NCBI RefSeq assembly: GCF_024868665.1
Contig: NW_026634127.1
Span: 1 to 64,000 of the forward strand
DNA length: 64,000 nucleotides
Origin: Triplophysa rosa
Lineage: Eukaryota; Chordata; Actinopteri; Cypriniformes; Nemacheilidae
Direction: 5' to 3'
Position numbers and translations under genes: made by a program. Under the pieces are notes generated by a model, which ran no database searches, was not told the DNA's origin, and saw nothing but the letters and a program-made list of their open reading frames with translations. Below, one piece after another: positions 8,308 to 18,006 of this stretch (the stretch's first letter is position 1; each line of letters starts with the position of its first letter).

Positions 8308-9613
8308 CTCCGAGGAGTCCCAGCCGGAGCCAGCCGTTCCTTATACCTCCTTACATCACCCGACCATCCAGTCCGGTGCAGCCGGCGTTCAGTCCGGTAC
8401 AGCCTGTGTCCAGTTCTGTGTCCAGTCCGGTGCAGCCGGCGTTCAGTCCGGTACAGCCTGTATCCAGTCCGGTGCAGCCGGCGTTCAGTCCGGTACAGCC
8501 TGTATCCAGTCCGGTGTAGCCGGCGTCCAGTCCGGTACAGCCTGTGTCCAGTCCCGTACAGCCTGTGTCCAGTCCCGTGTCTAGTCCTGTGTCCAGTCCG
8601 GTGCAGCCGGCATTCCGTCCGGTGGTCCAGCCGGCGTCAAGTCCTGTCCAGCCCGCCTTCCCGCCGGCATCAAGCCCTGTCCAGCCGGCCTTCCAGCCGG
8701 CGTCAAGCCCTGTCCAGCCGGCCTTCCAGCCGGGTCCCAGCCTTGTCCCGCCGACGCTCAAGTCGGCGGTCCCCCCCAGAACTTCCCGCACAGAATCCCC
8801 CAGGACTCCGCGCCCTCGAGCGCAGCCGGGGATTAAGACTGTTCCCCCATGAACTCTTTTGTTCCCCCACCCCCCCTCCCATGTTTGTTGTTTTTGTTGT
8901 CCCACCCCAGTCCTGTGGTTATTTTGTCTTGCCTGCCTGTGATTATGTTTTCATTGTTTTGTTGGTTCTTGTCTTTGGTCCAGTCTGTCAGGTCTTGTTA
9001 GTCAACCCCTTGGTGAACACCTGGAGGTGTTCATTAAGGGGGGGGGGCTCTGTCACGGTCCCACCTTCTTGTTTATGAATCTCTAGTCGTGTGGCGGGAT
9101 CGGGGCAGAGCCCTTAGGTTTTATGTGAGAAAACCATGAGTTGTTTGTTTTTACTTCTCATGTGTTTTCTCGTGTCTTGTCTTTGGCCCCGCCCCTCTCG
9201 TCTCATGTATTGCTTTCCTCCCGTGTCTCATGTTCCTCACCTGCCCTGTGTAATTATCCCACGTTTGTCTTGCCTATTTAATGCCCTCTTTGTACTGTGG
9301 ATTGTACTGTGTTCGTTCGATGTGTGCTTTGTGCCTAGTTCGTGCTGTTCTTACCTAGTCTCGTGTCTTGCTCCTGTTCCTGTTCCCCGTCTAGTGTTTG
9401 TATTTGTTATTATATTATTCTTATTATTGTTGACCTTGTTTTGTCTTGCCCCCTCGTGGGAAGTTTTTGTTTTATGGTATTAGTCTCAGTTTAGTTTTTC
9501 CCCATTGTGGGTGTTTTAGTTTCTGTTTTTGTTCTTTGTTTTAAATAAAGTGTTTTTGTTAACCCCTTCACGCCTGCCTGCAATTGGGTTCTCTTTCACG
9601 CCAGTCCTTGACA
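8230..9613 (+). mobile_element. Family L element in copy A, antisense to the ERV
   Basis: The block has an internal region with GTCCAGTCCGGTGCAGCCGG repeats (about 8361-8560) and an SPVQPA-type frame, the conserved tail encoding ALERSRG and PPPMFVVFVV, a perfect hairpin (9015-9032), a polypurine tract (9036-9050) and a complete 3' LTR (9051-9613). The 5' part and 5' LTR are missing, so the left junction with the env sequence (about 8215-8260) is approximate. It replaces ERV sequence between RT and env. The same junctions occur in copy B, so the insertion or rearrangement predates the tandem duplication. Confidence 0.75.
9051..9613 (+). repeat. Family L 3' LTR, copy A
   Basis: A 563-bp LTR from TGTCACGG to CTTGACA, preceded by a G-rich polypurine tract. 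It contains TTGGCCCCGCCCCTCTCG (a GC box on the other strand), a TATA-like CCTATTTAATGCC and AAATAAAGTG near its 3' end. ERV RT sequence follows directly at 9614. Confidence 0.85.
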
Positions 9614-10821
9614 TAGAGTGTCTGTACCCTTGAGCAAATTTTTTGTATGTGTATTGTTTACCTTCGTAATTAAACGCAAACAGGTTTCTACTCTCCTCCG
9701 CTAGTGGAATGCTAAAAAATGCTGAACAAAGAAGTATTTTTCATCTGTTGATATATTGGTAAGCAGGGTATGTGGATTTGGAACCTCTGCTGGGTAATCT
9801 TCGCACATTCGTAAATGGCATCTATAGATCGGATGGTTACCAATCGCGCGATTTTTGTCGTTGATCTTGCTTAGCCAGCTAGAGAGAGAGAATGTGGGTA
9901 GGATTTGTTTTACAGTAACTGGAATTCAACCAGATCACGTACTGCGCGAACCAGGTTCTTCAATCGTCTCTACTTATGCCTTGCACGGCCTCCAGTCGTA
10001 AAGGGAGTACTTAGACTCTATCTTGGCAACTTAGCACTCTGTTTTAGTCTTGAATTAGAACAGGGCTGGTTGACAAAATGCTACCCATCATCGGGTGCTG
10101 GTTGTGCAGCCCATGAAGTTGTTCAGGAACTAGTTCTTCCACTCATTTAGGAGCTCGGCGTTAGTGGACACTTTGTTTCTCTGGGAGCGTTCTCAGATTT
10201 TGTCTAGCAATCACTTCCAGCTTCCTCATCGGGATGTCCCTCTAATAGGAATGTGGTGCACACAGATATTTCATGTAGATGTTCTGACTGCGTGACATCA
10301 GAATGATGCAGTGGGATTATCTGTAGTTTTCCTCAGTGTAAGTGTGATGTCTTTGTGCTTGTTTTGATCATCAGGACCGAGAGTGCTTGTTGAACTTCGA
10401 TCTCCTTCCTCACGTAAGAGTGTGTAAAGTGGGGAACCGAGTTTTGAACAGCAAAACATGTTCGTTGGTGAATTCACATATCAATCAATCTGTAATGCTG
10501 CGCTCCTTGTGGCTCCTATGACTATATGGAGAAGGTCATTGAACTCTTATGTCCCGTTGTCTCATTTAGCCATTATGTTTCCAAGTGCTGTTCTTCATGT
10601 TCAGGGTAGGATCTCATGGTGCAAGAATTCTGAACATGGTGTCATGGTTCGGATCGAATGCAATTCTTATAAATTTTCGCCCCAGTTTCCAATGTGGTTT
10701 CGTCTATCGTCGTTCCTCTATTTTGCCTGAAATCGTGCAGAAGACCATTGCCGTTGGTGTCTGCTGTATATGAGGCATTTGCTTACTCTCCAGTTTTCAA
10801 TGGTAATGCCGTGTGGGGAGC
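9614..10821 (-). pseudogene. ERV RT start and 2H-like region, copy A, heavily indel-damaged
   Basis: Sequence is identical or nearly so to copy B from 9614 to about 9802 and again from about 10836. In between it aligns to 18196-19112 only with very frequent one- to few-base insertions and substitutions, making it about 100 bases longer. No frame survives. In copy B the same stretch encodes the start of RT and the HxT/HxT domain. I regard the damage as more likely an assembly error than biology. Confidence 0.6.
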
Positions 10822-11166
10822 AGTATTTGCAAATCCAATTTACACAATGCATCCCTTCCTAATAAATTTGCAGGCGTATGTTCTGATACTAAAATGGGTA
10901 TGGTTACTTCTTTATTTTTAGCTTTCAGACTAACTGGAGCTGTTACTGGAATCAGCTCCGTTTTTCCCGAAAATCTTACTGTCTTTGTAAATTTGCCAGA
11001 CATAGGGATGTGAGAGGCATAATTTGGACTTATACAAGTATAAGTTGCTCCAGTGTCTGACCATCATTGGTGTCATTTTGCCTTCAACCTGCAGCATAGG
11101 TTCTTGATCAGCGCTCCTTGTTAGCATCGGATGCTGACCCCTCCCCGTAGGATTTTCTGGGCATCC
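10797..11166 (-). pseudogene. ERV protease, copy A
   Basis: A DTGA motif (codons at 11057-11046), the catalytic aspartate signature of retroviral aspartic proteases, is followed about 65 residues later by LLGRDAL, matching the conserved G-R-D/N helix. The frame upstream of DTGA differs from the frame containing it, with a shift directly before the active site, in both copies. The gag TAG stop (11169-11167) lies just upstream. The C-terminal end runs into the damaged stretch. Confidence 0.7.
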
Positions 11167-12348
11167 CTAGTATTCTGTATCTGAGCCATGCCATGGGTTG
11201 ACTGGCCCTTGGTGCTGTGGCTCTTGGTTATGCCACTCAGGATTCTGCAATCTCTGCCATTGTTGAGGCTGGTGAGGTTGCTGTTGTTGAGGCTGCTGGA
11301 GTTGTTGTTGTTGCCTGGTTCTGCCTTGTTGCCTTTGCCATTGTGGGCCTTGTTGGCCTTGGTTAATTGGCCATGGATTGCTGGAGCAGTTTCTTCTCAT
11401 GTGTCCATTCTGTCCGCATCCCCAGCAATTTATTGATTGAGGGTTTGGTCTTCCTTTTCCTTTTTGTTGAAATCTCTGTCCTTCTCACTGCTGTTCTGGT
11501 TTCACATAAACGACAACAGGTGCAGGTGGTTATTGCTGAACACCTCCTGGTACAGGCTGGGCGGGAGCCACCATTGCAGCTTGTGGTATCACTTGAGGAT
11601 TTGTGTTTACAGGCGCCATTACAGCTGTCTGTTCCCCTTCTTGGTCTTTTACCACGGCCTGTGTCTTTTTCGTGGTCTTTGCTAGCTCTTCTAGCTGTAG
11701 CTGTATCAACTTCCTCTGCAACTCCCTCTCTTGAGTTCTCAACTTCATCTCACTCCTTCTGTGTTGTTCGATGCTGTGTACAACGTATTCACAGAATTCT
11801 CAATGTGGTTTTGAATGCAATCCAACTACATCTTCGAGCTTAGATTTCACTGTTGGTGGCAAGGCGTCGACAATAGCATCTCTGAAAAGTGCTGCCATCA
11901 CAGGATCCTCTTCAGGATTTTTCTCCAGTTCTTGTTTCCATCTTTTTAATTGTCTCTGTATATAGGTGGCTGGATTTTCTGTCTCTCCCATCTGATCTCC
12001 CTTTAGTGCCTTTGGGTCTATGCGGGTTGGGTATTCTTTCCTAAGTTCACGCCACATATCCTGTCTGTGTTTGTCAAAGAGTTCTGCATCCAACTCTGGA
12101 GAATCAATTGCACGAGTCAGCCTTAAGGCTCTAAAAAGTTCTTTCAGCTTAGATGCACCCACACATTTGGCTAATAATGCTTTGATGTCTCCCAAGGCCA
12201 GTAGTTTTCCTGTTGTCTCTTCTTCTACAACATGAACCCATACTCCAGCTCCTTCATTCAGATTGGGCAGATGAGCTATTAATCCATCCAGGTCCAGTGT
12301 GGCCCACGGCACATAATGTGGCTGCTGGTTTTTTATCAAGTTGGGCAT
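11167..12348 (-). pseudogene. ERV gag capsid-nucleocapsid, copy A
   Basis: From the start at 12348 the frame encodes a capsid-like region with a major-homology-like segment (ENPATYIQRQLKRW, about residue 127) and continues in the same frame through a coiled-coil/Gln-rich linker to a CCHC knuckle (CWGCGQNGHMRRNC) and a Gln-rich tail. Three in-frame stops interrupt it, at about 11800, 11530 and 11480. All three are also in copy B. It ends in TAG followed by GGA (11169-11164). In retroviruses Gag assembles particles and the knuckle binds genomic RNA. This copy cannot make a full-length protein. Confidence 0.8.
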
Positions 12349-13689
12349 TGTGAAACTTGAAGGTCACTGTTCAAAACATCACTGAATGGGTTGGATGGAT
12401 GAAAGGTTGTTGATGTTGACCTTCTCAGTCTCCCTCCTTCTCTGTGCCAGGCTGGCTGTGTCTGCTTTTCGTCAAGATCTTCTAAACAAAGGTTCCCAGA
12501 CACTCGCTTGTATACTTTCTGTGGACTGCTTGAAAATATTCTTGCTTCCTCTTGCTTCTCTGTCATCAGATGCCTCCCTCTGCTGTCGGCATACGGTATT
12601 TCTTCTTCATTGACATCAGGTATGTCTCTGCTGGTGAATTGATATGGTATTTCACTCATCAATGAATGTCTCCCCCTGCTGGTGGTGTCTGGTATTTCTC
12701 TGTTGTTGGGTTGGTATGGTGTTTCATTTATCAATGAATGTCTCCCTCTGCTGGTGACATCCGGTGTTGCTCTGCCATCATGATGTGATGCTAGTTCTCT
12801 GTTCAGAAAAGGTCTCCCTCTCCTGGCAGCTTCTGGTATTTCTTCTCTTCCGTGCTCCCATGACGTTTCATCAATGTAACTTGAGATATGTTCATTCTGG
12901 CAGGGCTGCTTCATCTTCTTCCTTGGACCCCACCTCTGACCTGACATCTGGTATTCTGCTGTATCTCAGGTTTCCTCTTCCCAGTGATGTGGATGTTTTT
13001 TCCGGTTCTTGAGCTGCTTGTTCATATCTATGTCTTCGGGCAGCTTCCAGTTCTGCAGATACCCCAGCATAAATTGATTTATAGATGGGTGTAGCATTCC
13101 ACTCCACTTTCCTTCTTTGATGATAGTCTGGCGCGATGCAAGAGTGCTCCTTCCTTTCCTCAGTGTGTGCGCCTCTTAGAAAGTCTCCTGGTTTCTCTGC
13201 CTCTCTCTCTCTCTGATGTCCATTTCTCCTGTGAACTTAAATTCTCCCTTAACCAAAGGCATTTGATTATTTACTTGATCGCTTTCTTCAATCAGCGGCA
13301 TCTGATTTTTAGATGACTCATAGGGGGGTGGATTCATTACACTTTTCCATTTTTCACGTGCTTTCTCATCGTTTTCTGTAAGAATCTCCCTGGTTCGTTT
13401 TACATTCTTCAAATACATTCAGAAAATGTATTCCTTCCTTCTTAAACAAATTCAGTATGTCCTGTTCTTTTTTCCGCTTTAACTCCTGTTTCTTGCTGTT
13501 GTCTTTTGGCTTATGATTTTTAATCAACCCTTCCATCTCCTCACAGACTGTCATATCAAACGTTCCGCTCTCCGGCCACAATGTCCTAAGGCTTCTGGTC
13601 CAGATAGACCATTTCTTCGACACATCCTGTATCATTTCCTTGCTTATTGGGTACCTTGCCCAAAGTATTTCTACGGGTGTGGAGGCCAT
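12336..13689 (-). pseudogene. ERV gag N-terminal region with PPPY motif, copy A
   Basis: A matrix-like frame (13689-13366) rich in charged residues begins MASTPVEILWARYPISKEM and includes KKWSIWTRSLRTLWPESG. It is followed by a frame encoding NPPPYESS, a classical PPxY late-budding motif that recruits NEDD4-type ubiquitin ligases, and then a frame (12947-12336) with repeated Arg-Gly-Arg-His-Ser-like blocks. Frame changes near 13400, 13180 and 12340 split what was probably one gag N-terminus. In copy A a longer CT-rich tract near 13200 truncates the frame that copy B keeps open to 21183. Confidence 0.65.
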
Positions 13690-13750
13690 CTCTATTTTAT
13701 TATCCTTACCCAGTCTGCTAACTGAAGCACCCCCTCTGTTTTATGGCGAC

Positions 13751-14377
13751 CTATGGCCTTAGGTTTTCTGGTGCTATCTGTATGATCAGCTTTTTTAGTG
13801 TGACGGCCTGAAACTGTAGAGGCTGTATCTCCCTCCGTTCATTCTTTGTAAACAATATCCTGCTTTCCCAATTTACGTGTCTTGTTTCTGCGTAGACCTG
13901 TATTTCGGGATGATTGATTGTTCTGTGTCCTCTTCCTTCACCTGGTTGATAGCGCTGTCTTATCCCTTGCAACAAATAGGGTGCAATTAGGTTGTGTATT
14001 GGAATTTTTATAGTCAACGAGACACGCTGTAACGCAGTGCCCAAATTTCCAAATCTATTGATTCTATGGAAGCAAACTCCTTCCAAATAGTTTCTCAATA
14101 TCCTTACTTTGCAACACCTGCCTACGATTTCCCTCCAATTTATGTATGGCCAAATTTGCTCGATTTGTTCCAAGTTCTGAACTTCTACTAATTCGTCTAA
14201 GAGATAATTTTTCTTGTCTTCTGTCCGTGGCCTCACAATGCCTGCTGAATCCCTGTAAAATGATTCTCTCCAGAAATGATCACTAATTCCCTTTGTCTCA
14301 GTCAATATTCTCGCTACTCTCACTCTCTCAAAGTATGAGTGTAAACTTTCCCCATCCAACAACTCAGCTTCATCCAT
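13751..14377 (-). CDS. Unrecognised leader ORF upstream of gag, copy A
   Basis: A 208-residue frame lies between the leader and gag. It begins MDEAELLDGESLHSYFERVR, and contains YINWREIVGRCCKVRILRNY and a basic C-terminal half. I recognise no domain. The position recalls accessory ORFs that some fish retroviruses carry between the 5' LTR and gag, but it might instead be an extended matrix region. Copy B has a stop at the codon covering 22114 (CAG to TAG on the coding strand), which shortens it to 184 residues. Confidence 0.5.
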   Translation of the reverse strand: MDEAELLDGESLHSYFERVRVARILTETKGISDHFWRESFYRDSAGIVRPRTEDKKNYLLDELVEVQNLEQIEQIWPYINWREIVGRCCKVRILRNYLEGVCFHRINRFGNLGTALQRVSLTIKIPIHNLIAPYLLQGIRQRYQPGEGRGHRTINHPEIQVYAETRHVNWESRILFTKNERREIQPLQFQAVTLKKLIIQIAPENLRP

Positions 14378-14744
14378 GCGTTTTTCAAAACATCAATATC
14401 ATGAAACAGAAATTCACAAAACACAAGCAGCAATATTTTTCACTTTTTTACTTAACGCAACACAGTTTATTTTTTCACAGCAGCATTCTGGTCTCAACCA
14501 TTCTTATCACACACTCTCAAGGCCCTTCTCCCGTCAAATAAATAACTTCTCTCAGGTTCACCCACACGCTGACGCCTCAAGCCCCCACCTTTTTTTTCTC
14601 ACATACAAAATCTCACCAGCTGAGATTTTCCTCTCCCTTCCTTGCTTCTAGACCACTTTTGAGAACATCACAACACACAACAAAATTAAAATATATTACA
14701 ACACTCAACAAAATTAAAATATATTACAACACACACATACTACG

Positions 14745-14934
14745 TGACCTGTTACCTAACAGGATATAAGCTGCTTCCAGCCTCTACACGGCCCTTTCCG
14801 TGGCACGTCCCTTTGACGTGACCTGTTCCTTGAACAGGATTTTCCTGTCCTCTTGACGCAACACGACCCACTTGTCGTGGCACACTTGCCAGCAGTGTGA
14901 CCCGTTACCTAATGGGATTTATACCTCTTCGGTA
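14745..14934 (-). other. Leader hairpin array, copy A
   Basis: Eight short perfect or near-perfect inverted repeats lie one after another: 14748-14763, 14787-14802, 14804-14820, 14822-14838, 14862-14879, 14881-14899, 14901-14916 and 14922-14934. Stems are 4-7 bp and loops 2-7. Three of them share a GTGAC-hairpin-GGAT frame with different but still paired stems (CCTGTTA, CCTGTTC, CCCGTTA). The array lies in the untranslated leader between primer-binding site and first ORF, where retroviruses place packaging and dimerisation signals. That role is inferred. Confidence 0.7.
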
Positions 14935-15242
14935 CATACGCTGCCCCCTGGCTGCGGCATGTTACTCATTCACTCTCAAACACTTTCACACAAAACATTC
15001 CTCAAAAACCTGGATCTCTACAAAATTCAGCAAACTGGTGCAACACTTAACATTAACTTTTGTTCAATTTAGGAGAGGCTTTACGAGGACCAACGACACT
15101 TTGGTTTTACCTGTAGTAGATCACATAGATTTTATACTATAAAGCAAATATGCTCACCTGTTCCGGTGTTTGGTCCCTTATCTATGTGATCCACTTCCAG
15201 GTCCAACCGTCACGATCGTCAGCCTCCTGCCCTCTAGCCTGG

Positions 15243-15260
15243 ATCACGACGGGGTCACCA
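15243..15260 (-). other. Primer-binding site matching tRNA-Trp, copy A
   Basis: The minus strand reads TGGTGACCCCGTCGTGAT three bases after the end of LTR 2. This matches the 3' end complement of tRNA-Trp used by Rous sarcoma virus-type retroviruses with one mismatch. The copy belonging to LTR 3 is identical. Confidence 0.8.
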
Positions 15261-15263
15261 ATA

Positions 15264-15997
15264 TGTTGTGGCAAGAAGTTGATCAGCCAATGTTGAAAGA
15301 ATTCACGAAGACCAGAGAGCCAGGTTTCAAGAGGTTTCAATTTGTATTTGCTCGAGCAAGCAAAGTGAGACATACAGAGTTCATCTGTAGATGCCTAACA
15401 TCCATCTCCATCCACTCCATCTTTTATACACTGTTTTCAAGTCGTTATCACAGTTTAAACCAATCATATTTACCTGACATCATCTTCTCCCAATCAGGTT
15501 CTACATGACATCACTTATTTTTGTTAGTCCATCCTCTTTTGACATTCCACAGTTAAATATCAAGCTTCTTACATCAACTTTTAACTGTGGCAAAACCTTT
15601 TAAAGGATTAAAAAATATATGTACATAGATCCATCTTTAAAATGTAGATGTATGTCATTTTGTCAGTTGCTCCTGTATGAAAGACACATACATCCATCTC
15701 TAAAATGCAAATGTATGTCATATTGGCATTTACTACCTCTATACCATACATTTTAGACCAGATCTCGTGTGAAGAATGCATATTGTGTGTGTGCTCAAAA
15801 TGTTTGCGTGCAATGCAGATGCCTCATGGTACTGCTTGATGTTCAACATAGCCTGTAACCTTTGACCCATGAGATCATGGTCTTTTTGCTATGAGACTCA
15901 TAGTGAGTGAGACCTTTATCTAGTTTAAATGCATTGTTTCATATAAAAACTCAATCAATAAAAGAAAAACTTAATACTGTAATAGAAAAACCACCAT
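15264..15997 (-). repeat. ERV LTR 2 (middle, recombinant)
   Basis: This 734-bp LTR serves as 5' LTR of copy A (primer-binding site on its left) and 3' LTR of copy B (polypurine tract on its right). Its left part shares LTR 3 variants (GTTGATCAGCC, CCATCTCCATCC, and the TCCTGTATGAA insertion near 15671). Its right end shares LTR 1 variants (AATAAAAGAAAAACTTAAT near 15957, versus AATAGTAGAAAAACTCAAT in LTR 3). It also has private changes, several at CpG sites. This is the pattern of a crossover between a 5' and a 3' LTR. Confidence 0.85.
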
Positions 15998-16286
15998 ATA
16001 ATCCCCCCTTTGAGGCTGAAAATCCTCACACTCCAATCAGGTGTTATCCTTAACCATAGGGAGTCACATACTAACATAAAATGTAATAGCAAATAATAGA
16101 CAAAAGTGCTCAAAATTTTTTAATTGCGTGTGCATTTTGTGAATGATATAAGTGAATGATATAACAATACTTAGGTTATTAGCAAGCAATATATGTAAAC
16201 AAAAATCCTTCCACCATTCTGTAAATACTTCATACCATGAGTATTTCTGTTTTTAAACCCTCTAAACTTATTTTAATTCTTGACCC

Positions 16287-16721
16287 TTAGTCAATATTAG
16301 CATTTGTGTGATTATTATCCATGCTATGTTGTGATACAGCATAAACAATCATCTGGCTCGGAACAGCGGCTGCAGCTGTTCGTTGAAATGACTTCATTAC
16401 ACATGGCCAAATGCATAATGTCAATAAAAGAAATACAATAATGCAAACCGCAAGTAACATTACATTTTTCATATTGGAGAAAACACCCTTGATCCAATCC
16501 CAGTTAAAAGTGTCTGAGGTAATCTCAGATTTGGTTAAAGTCTCAACCATCAATGAAATGTTTTTCATTCCTTCATCGATGAGATGTCCATCTGCATCAT
16601 TCTCTGGAATATAGGTCCTTATATATATAGGCCATCCTCCATCCTCCTCATCCTCGGCAGCTTCTCCACCGTCCACCAGCCTCGTTGGCAAGAGGGGGAG
16701 GCGAGCGTCTTGGGGATCCAC
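16287..16721 (-). pseudogene. Env transmembrane-subunit tail, copy B
   Basis: Same 144-residue frame as 7873-8307, with one Arg to Leu difference near the N-terminus. A Trp-containing juxtamembrane segment, one membrane span and a short tail with YAVS are visible. The N-terminal 25-30 residues derive from the antisense family L element. Everything upstream of the membrane-proximal part is missing. Confidence 0.6.
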
Positions 16722-18006
16722 CTCCGAGGAGTCCCAGCCGGAGCCAGCCGTACCTTATACCTCCTTACATCACCCGACCATCCAGTCCGGTGCAGCCGGC
16801 GTTCAGTCCGGTACAGCCTGTGTCCAGTTCTGTGTCCAGTCCGGTGCAGCCTGTATCCAGTCCGGTGCAGCCGGCGTTCAGTCCGGTACAGCCTGTATCC
16901 AGTCCGGTGTAGCCGGCGTCCAGTCCGGTACAGCCTGTGTCCAGTCCCGTACAGCCTGTGTCCAGTCCCGTGTCTAGTCCTGTGTCCAGTCCGGTGCAGC
17001 CGGCATTCCGTCCGGTGGTCCAGCCGGCGTCAAGTCCTGTCCAGCCCGCCTTCCCGCCGGCATCAAGCCCTGTCCAGCCGGCCTTCCAGCCGGCGTCAAG
17101 CCCTGTCCAGCCGGCCTTCCAGCCGGGTCCCAGCCTTGTCCCGCCGACGCTCAAGTCGGCGGTCCCCCCCAGAACTTCCCGCACAGAATCCCCCAGGACT
17201 CCGCGCCCTCGAGCGCAGCCGGGGATTAAGACTGTTCCCCCATGAACTCTTTTGTTCCCCCACCCCCCCTCCCATGTTTGTTGTTTTTGTTGTCCCACCC
17301 CAGTCCTGTGGTTATTTTGTCTTGCCTGCCTGTGATTATGTTTTCATTGTTTTGTTGGTTCTTGTCTTTGGTCCAGTCTGTCAGGTCTTGTTAGTCAACC
17401 CCTTGGTGAACACCTGGAGGTGTTCATTAAGGGGGGGGGGCTCTGTCACGGTCCCACCTTCTTGTTTATGAATCTCTAGTCGTGTGGCGGGATCGGGGCA
17501 GAGCCCTTAGGTTTTATGTGAGAAAACCATGAGTTGTTTGTTTTTACTTCTCATGTGTTTTCTCGTGTCTTGTCTTTGGCCCCGCCCCTCTCGTCTCATG
17601 TATTGCTTTCCTCCCGTGTCTCATGTTCCTCACCTGCCCTGTGTAATTATCCCACGTTTGTCTTGCCTATTTAATGCCCTCTTTGTACTGTGGATTGTAC
17701 TGTGTTCGTTCGATGTGTGCTTTGTGCCTAGTTCGTGCTGTTCTTACCTAGTCTCGTGTCATGCTCCTGTTCCTGTTCCCCGTCTAGTGTTTGTATTTGT
17801 TATTATATTATTCTTATTATTGTTGACCTTGTTTTGTCTTGCCCCCTCGTGGGAAGTTTTTGTTTTATGGTATTAGTCTCAGTTTAGTTTTTCCCCATTG
17901 TGGGTGTTTTAGTTTCTGTTTTTGTTCTTTGTTTTAAATAAAGTGTTTTTGTTAACCCCTTCACGCCTGCCTGCAATTGGGTTCTCTTTCACGCCAGTCC
18001 TTGACA
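16644..18006 (+). mobile_element. Family L element in copy B, antisense to the ERV
   Basis: It has the same structure and junctions as 8230-9613: SPVQPA repeat region, conserved tail, polypurine tract ending at 17443, and a 563-bp 3' LTR at 17444-18006. The repeat region is shorter than in copy A by a few 21-bp-type units (a contraction near 16840). ERV RT sequence follows at 18007. Confidence 0.75.

Noticed and set aside
8170..9078. A 302-residue plus-strand frame with Arg/Ser/Cys-rich repeats (and its copy at 16584-17471)
   Set aside because: It crosses the junction between env antisense and the family L element and changes character there. It is a frame of the same repeats and not a separate gene.
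11188..11843. Plus-strand leucine-rich frames opposite gag
   Set aside because: They are antisense shadows of the Gln-rich nucleocapsid region; CAG/CAA codons read as Leu/Val on the other strand.
14745..14934. Array of short palindromes resembling a CRISPR array (also 30053-30470)
   Set aside because: The DNA is from a vertebrate. The repeats lie inside retroelements, stems differ from unit to unit, there are no unique spacers of constant length and no cas genes.
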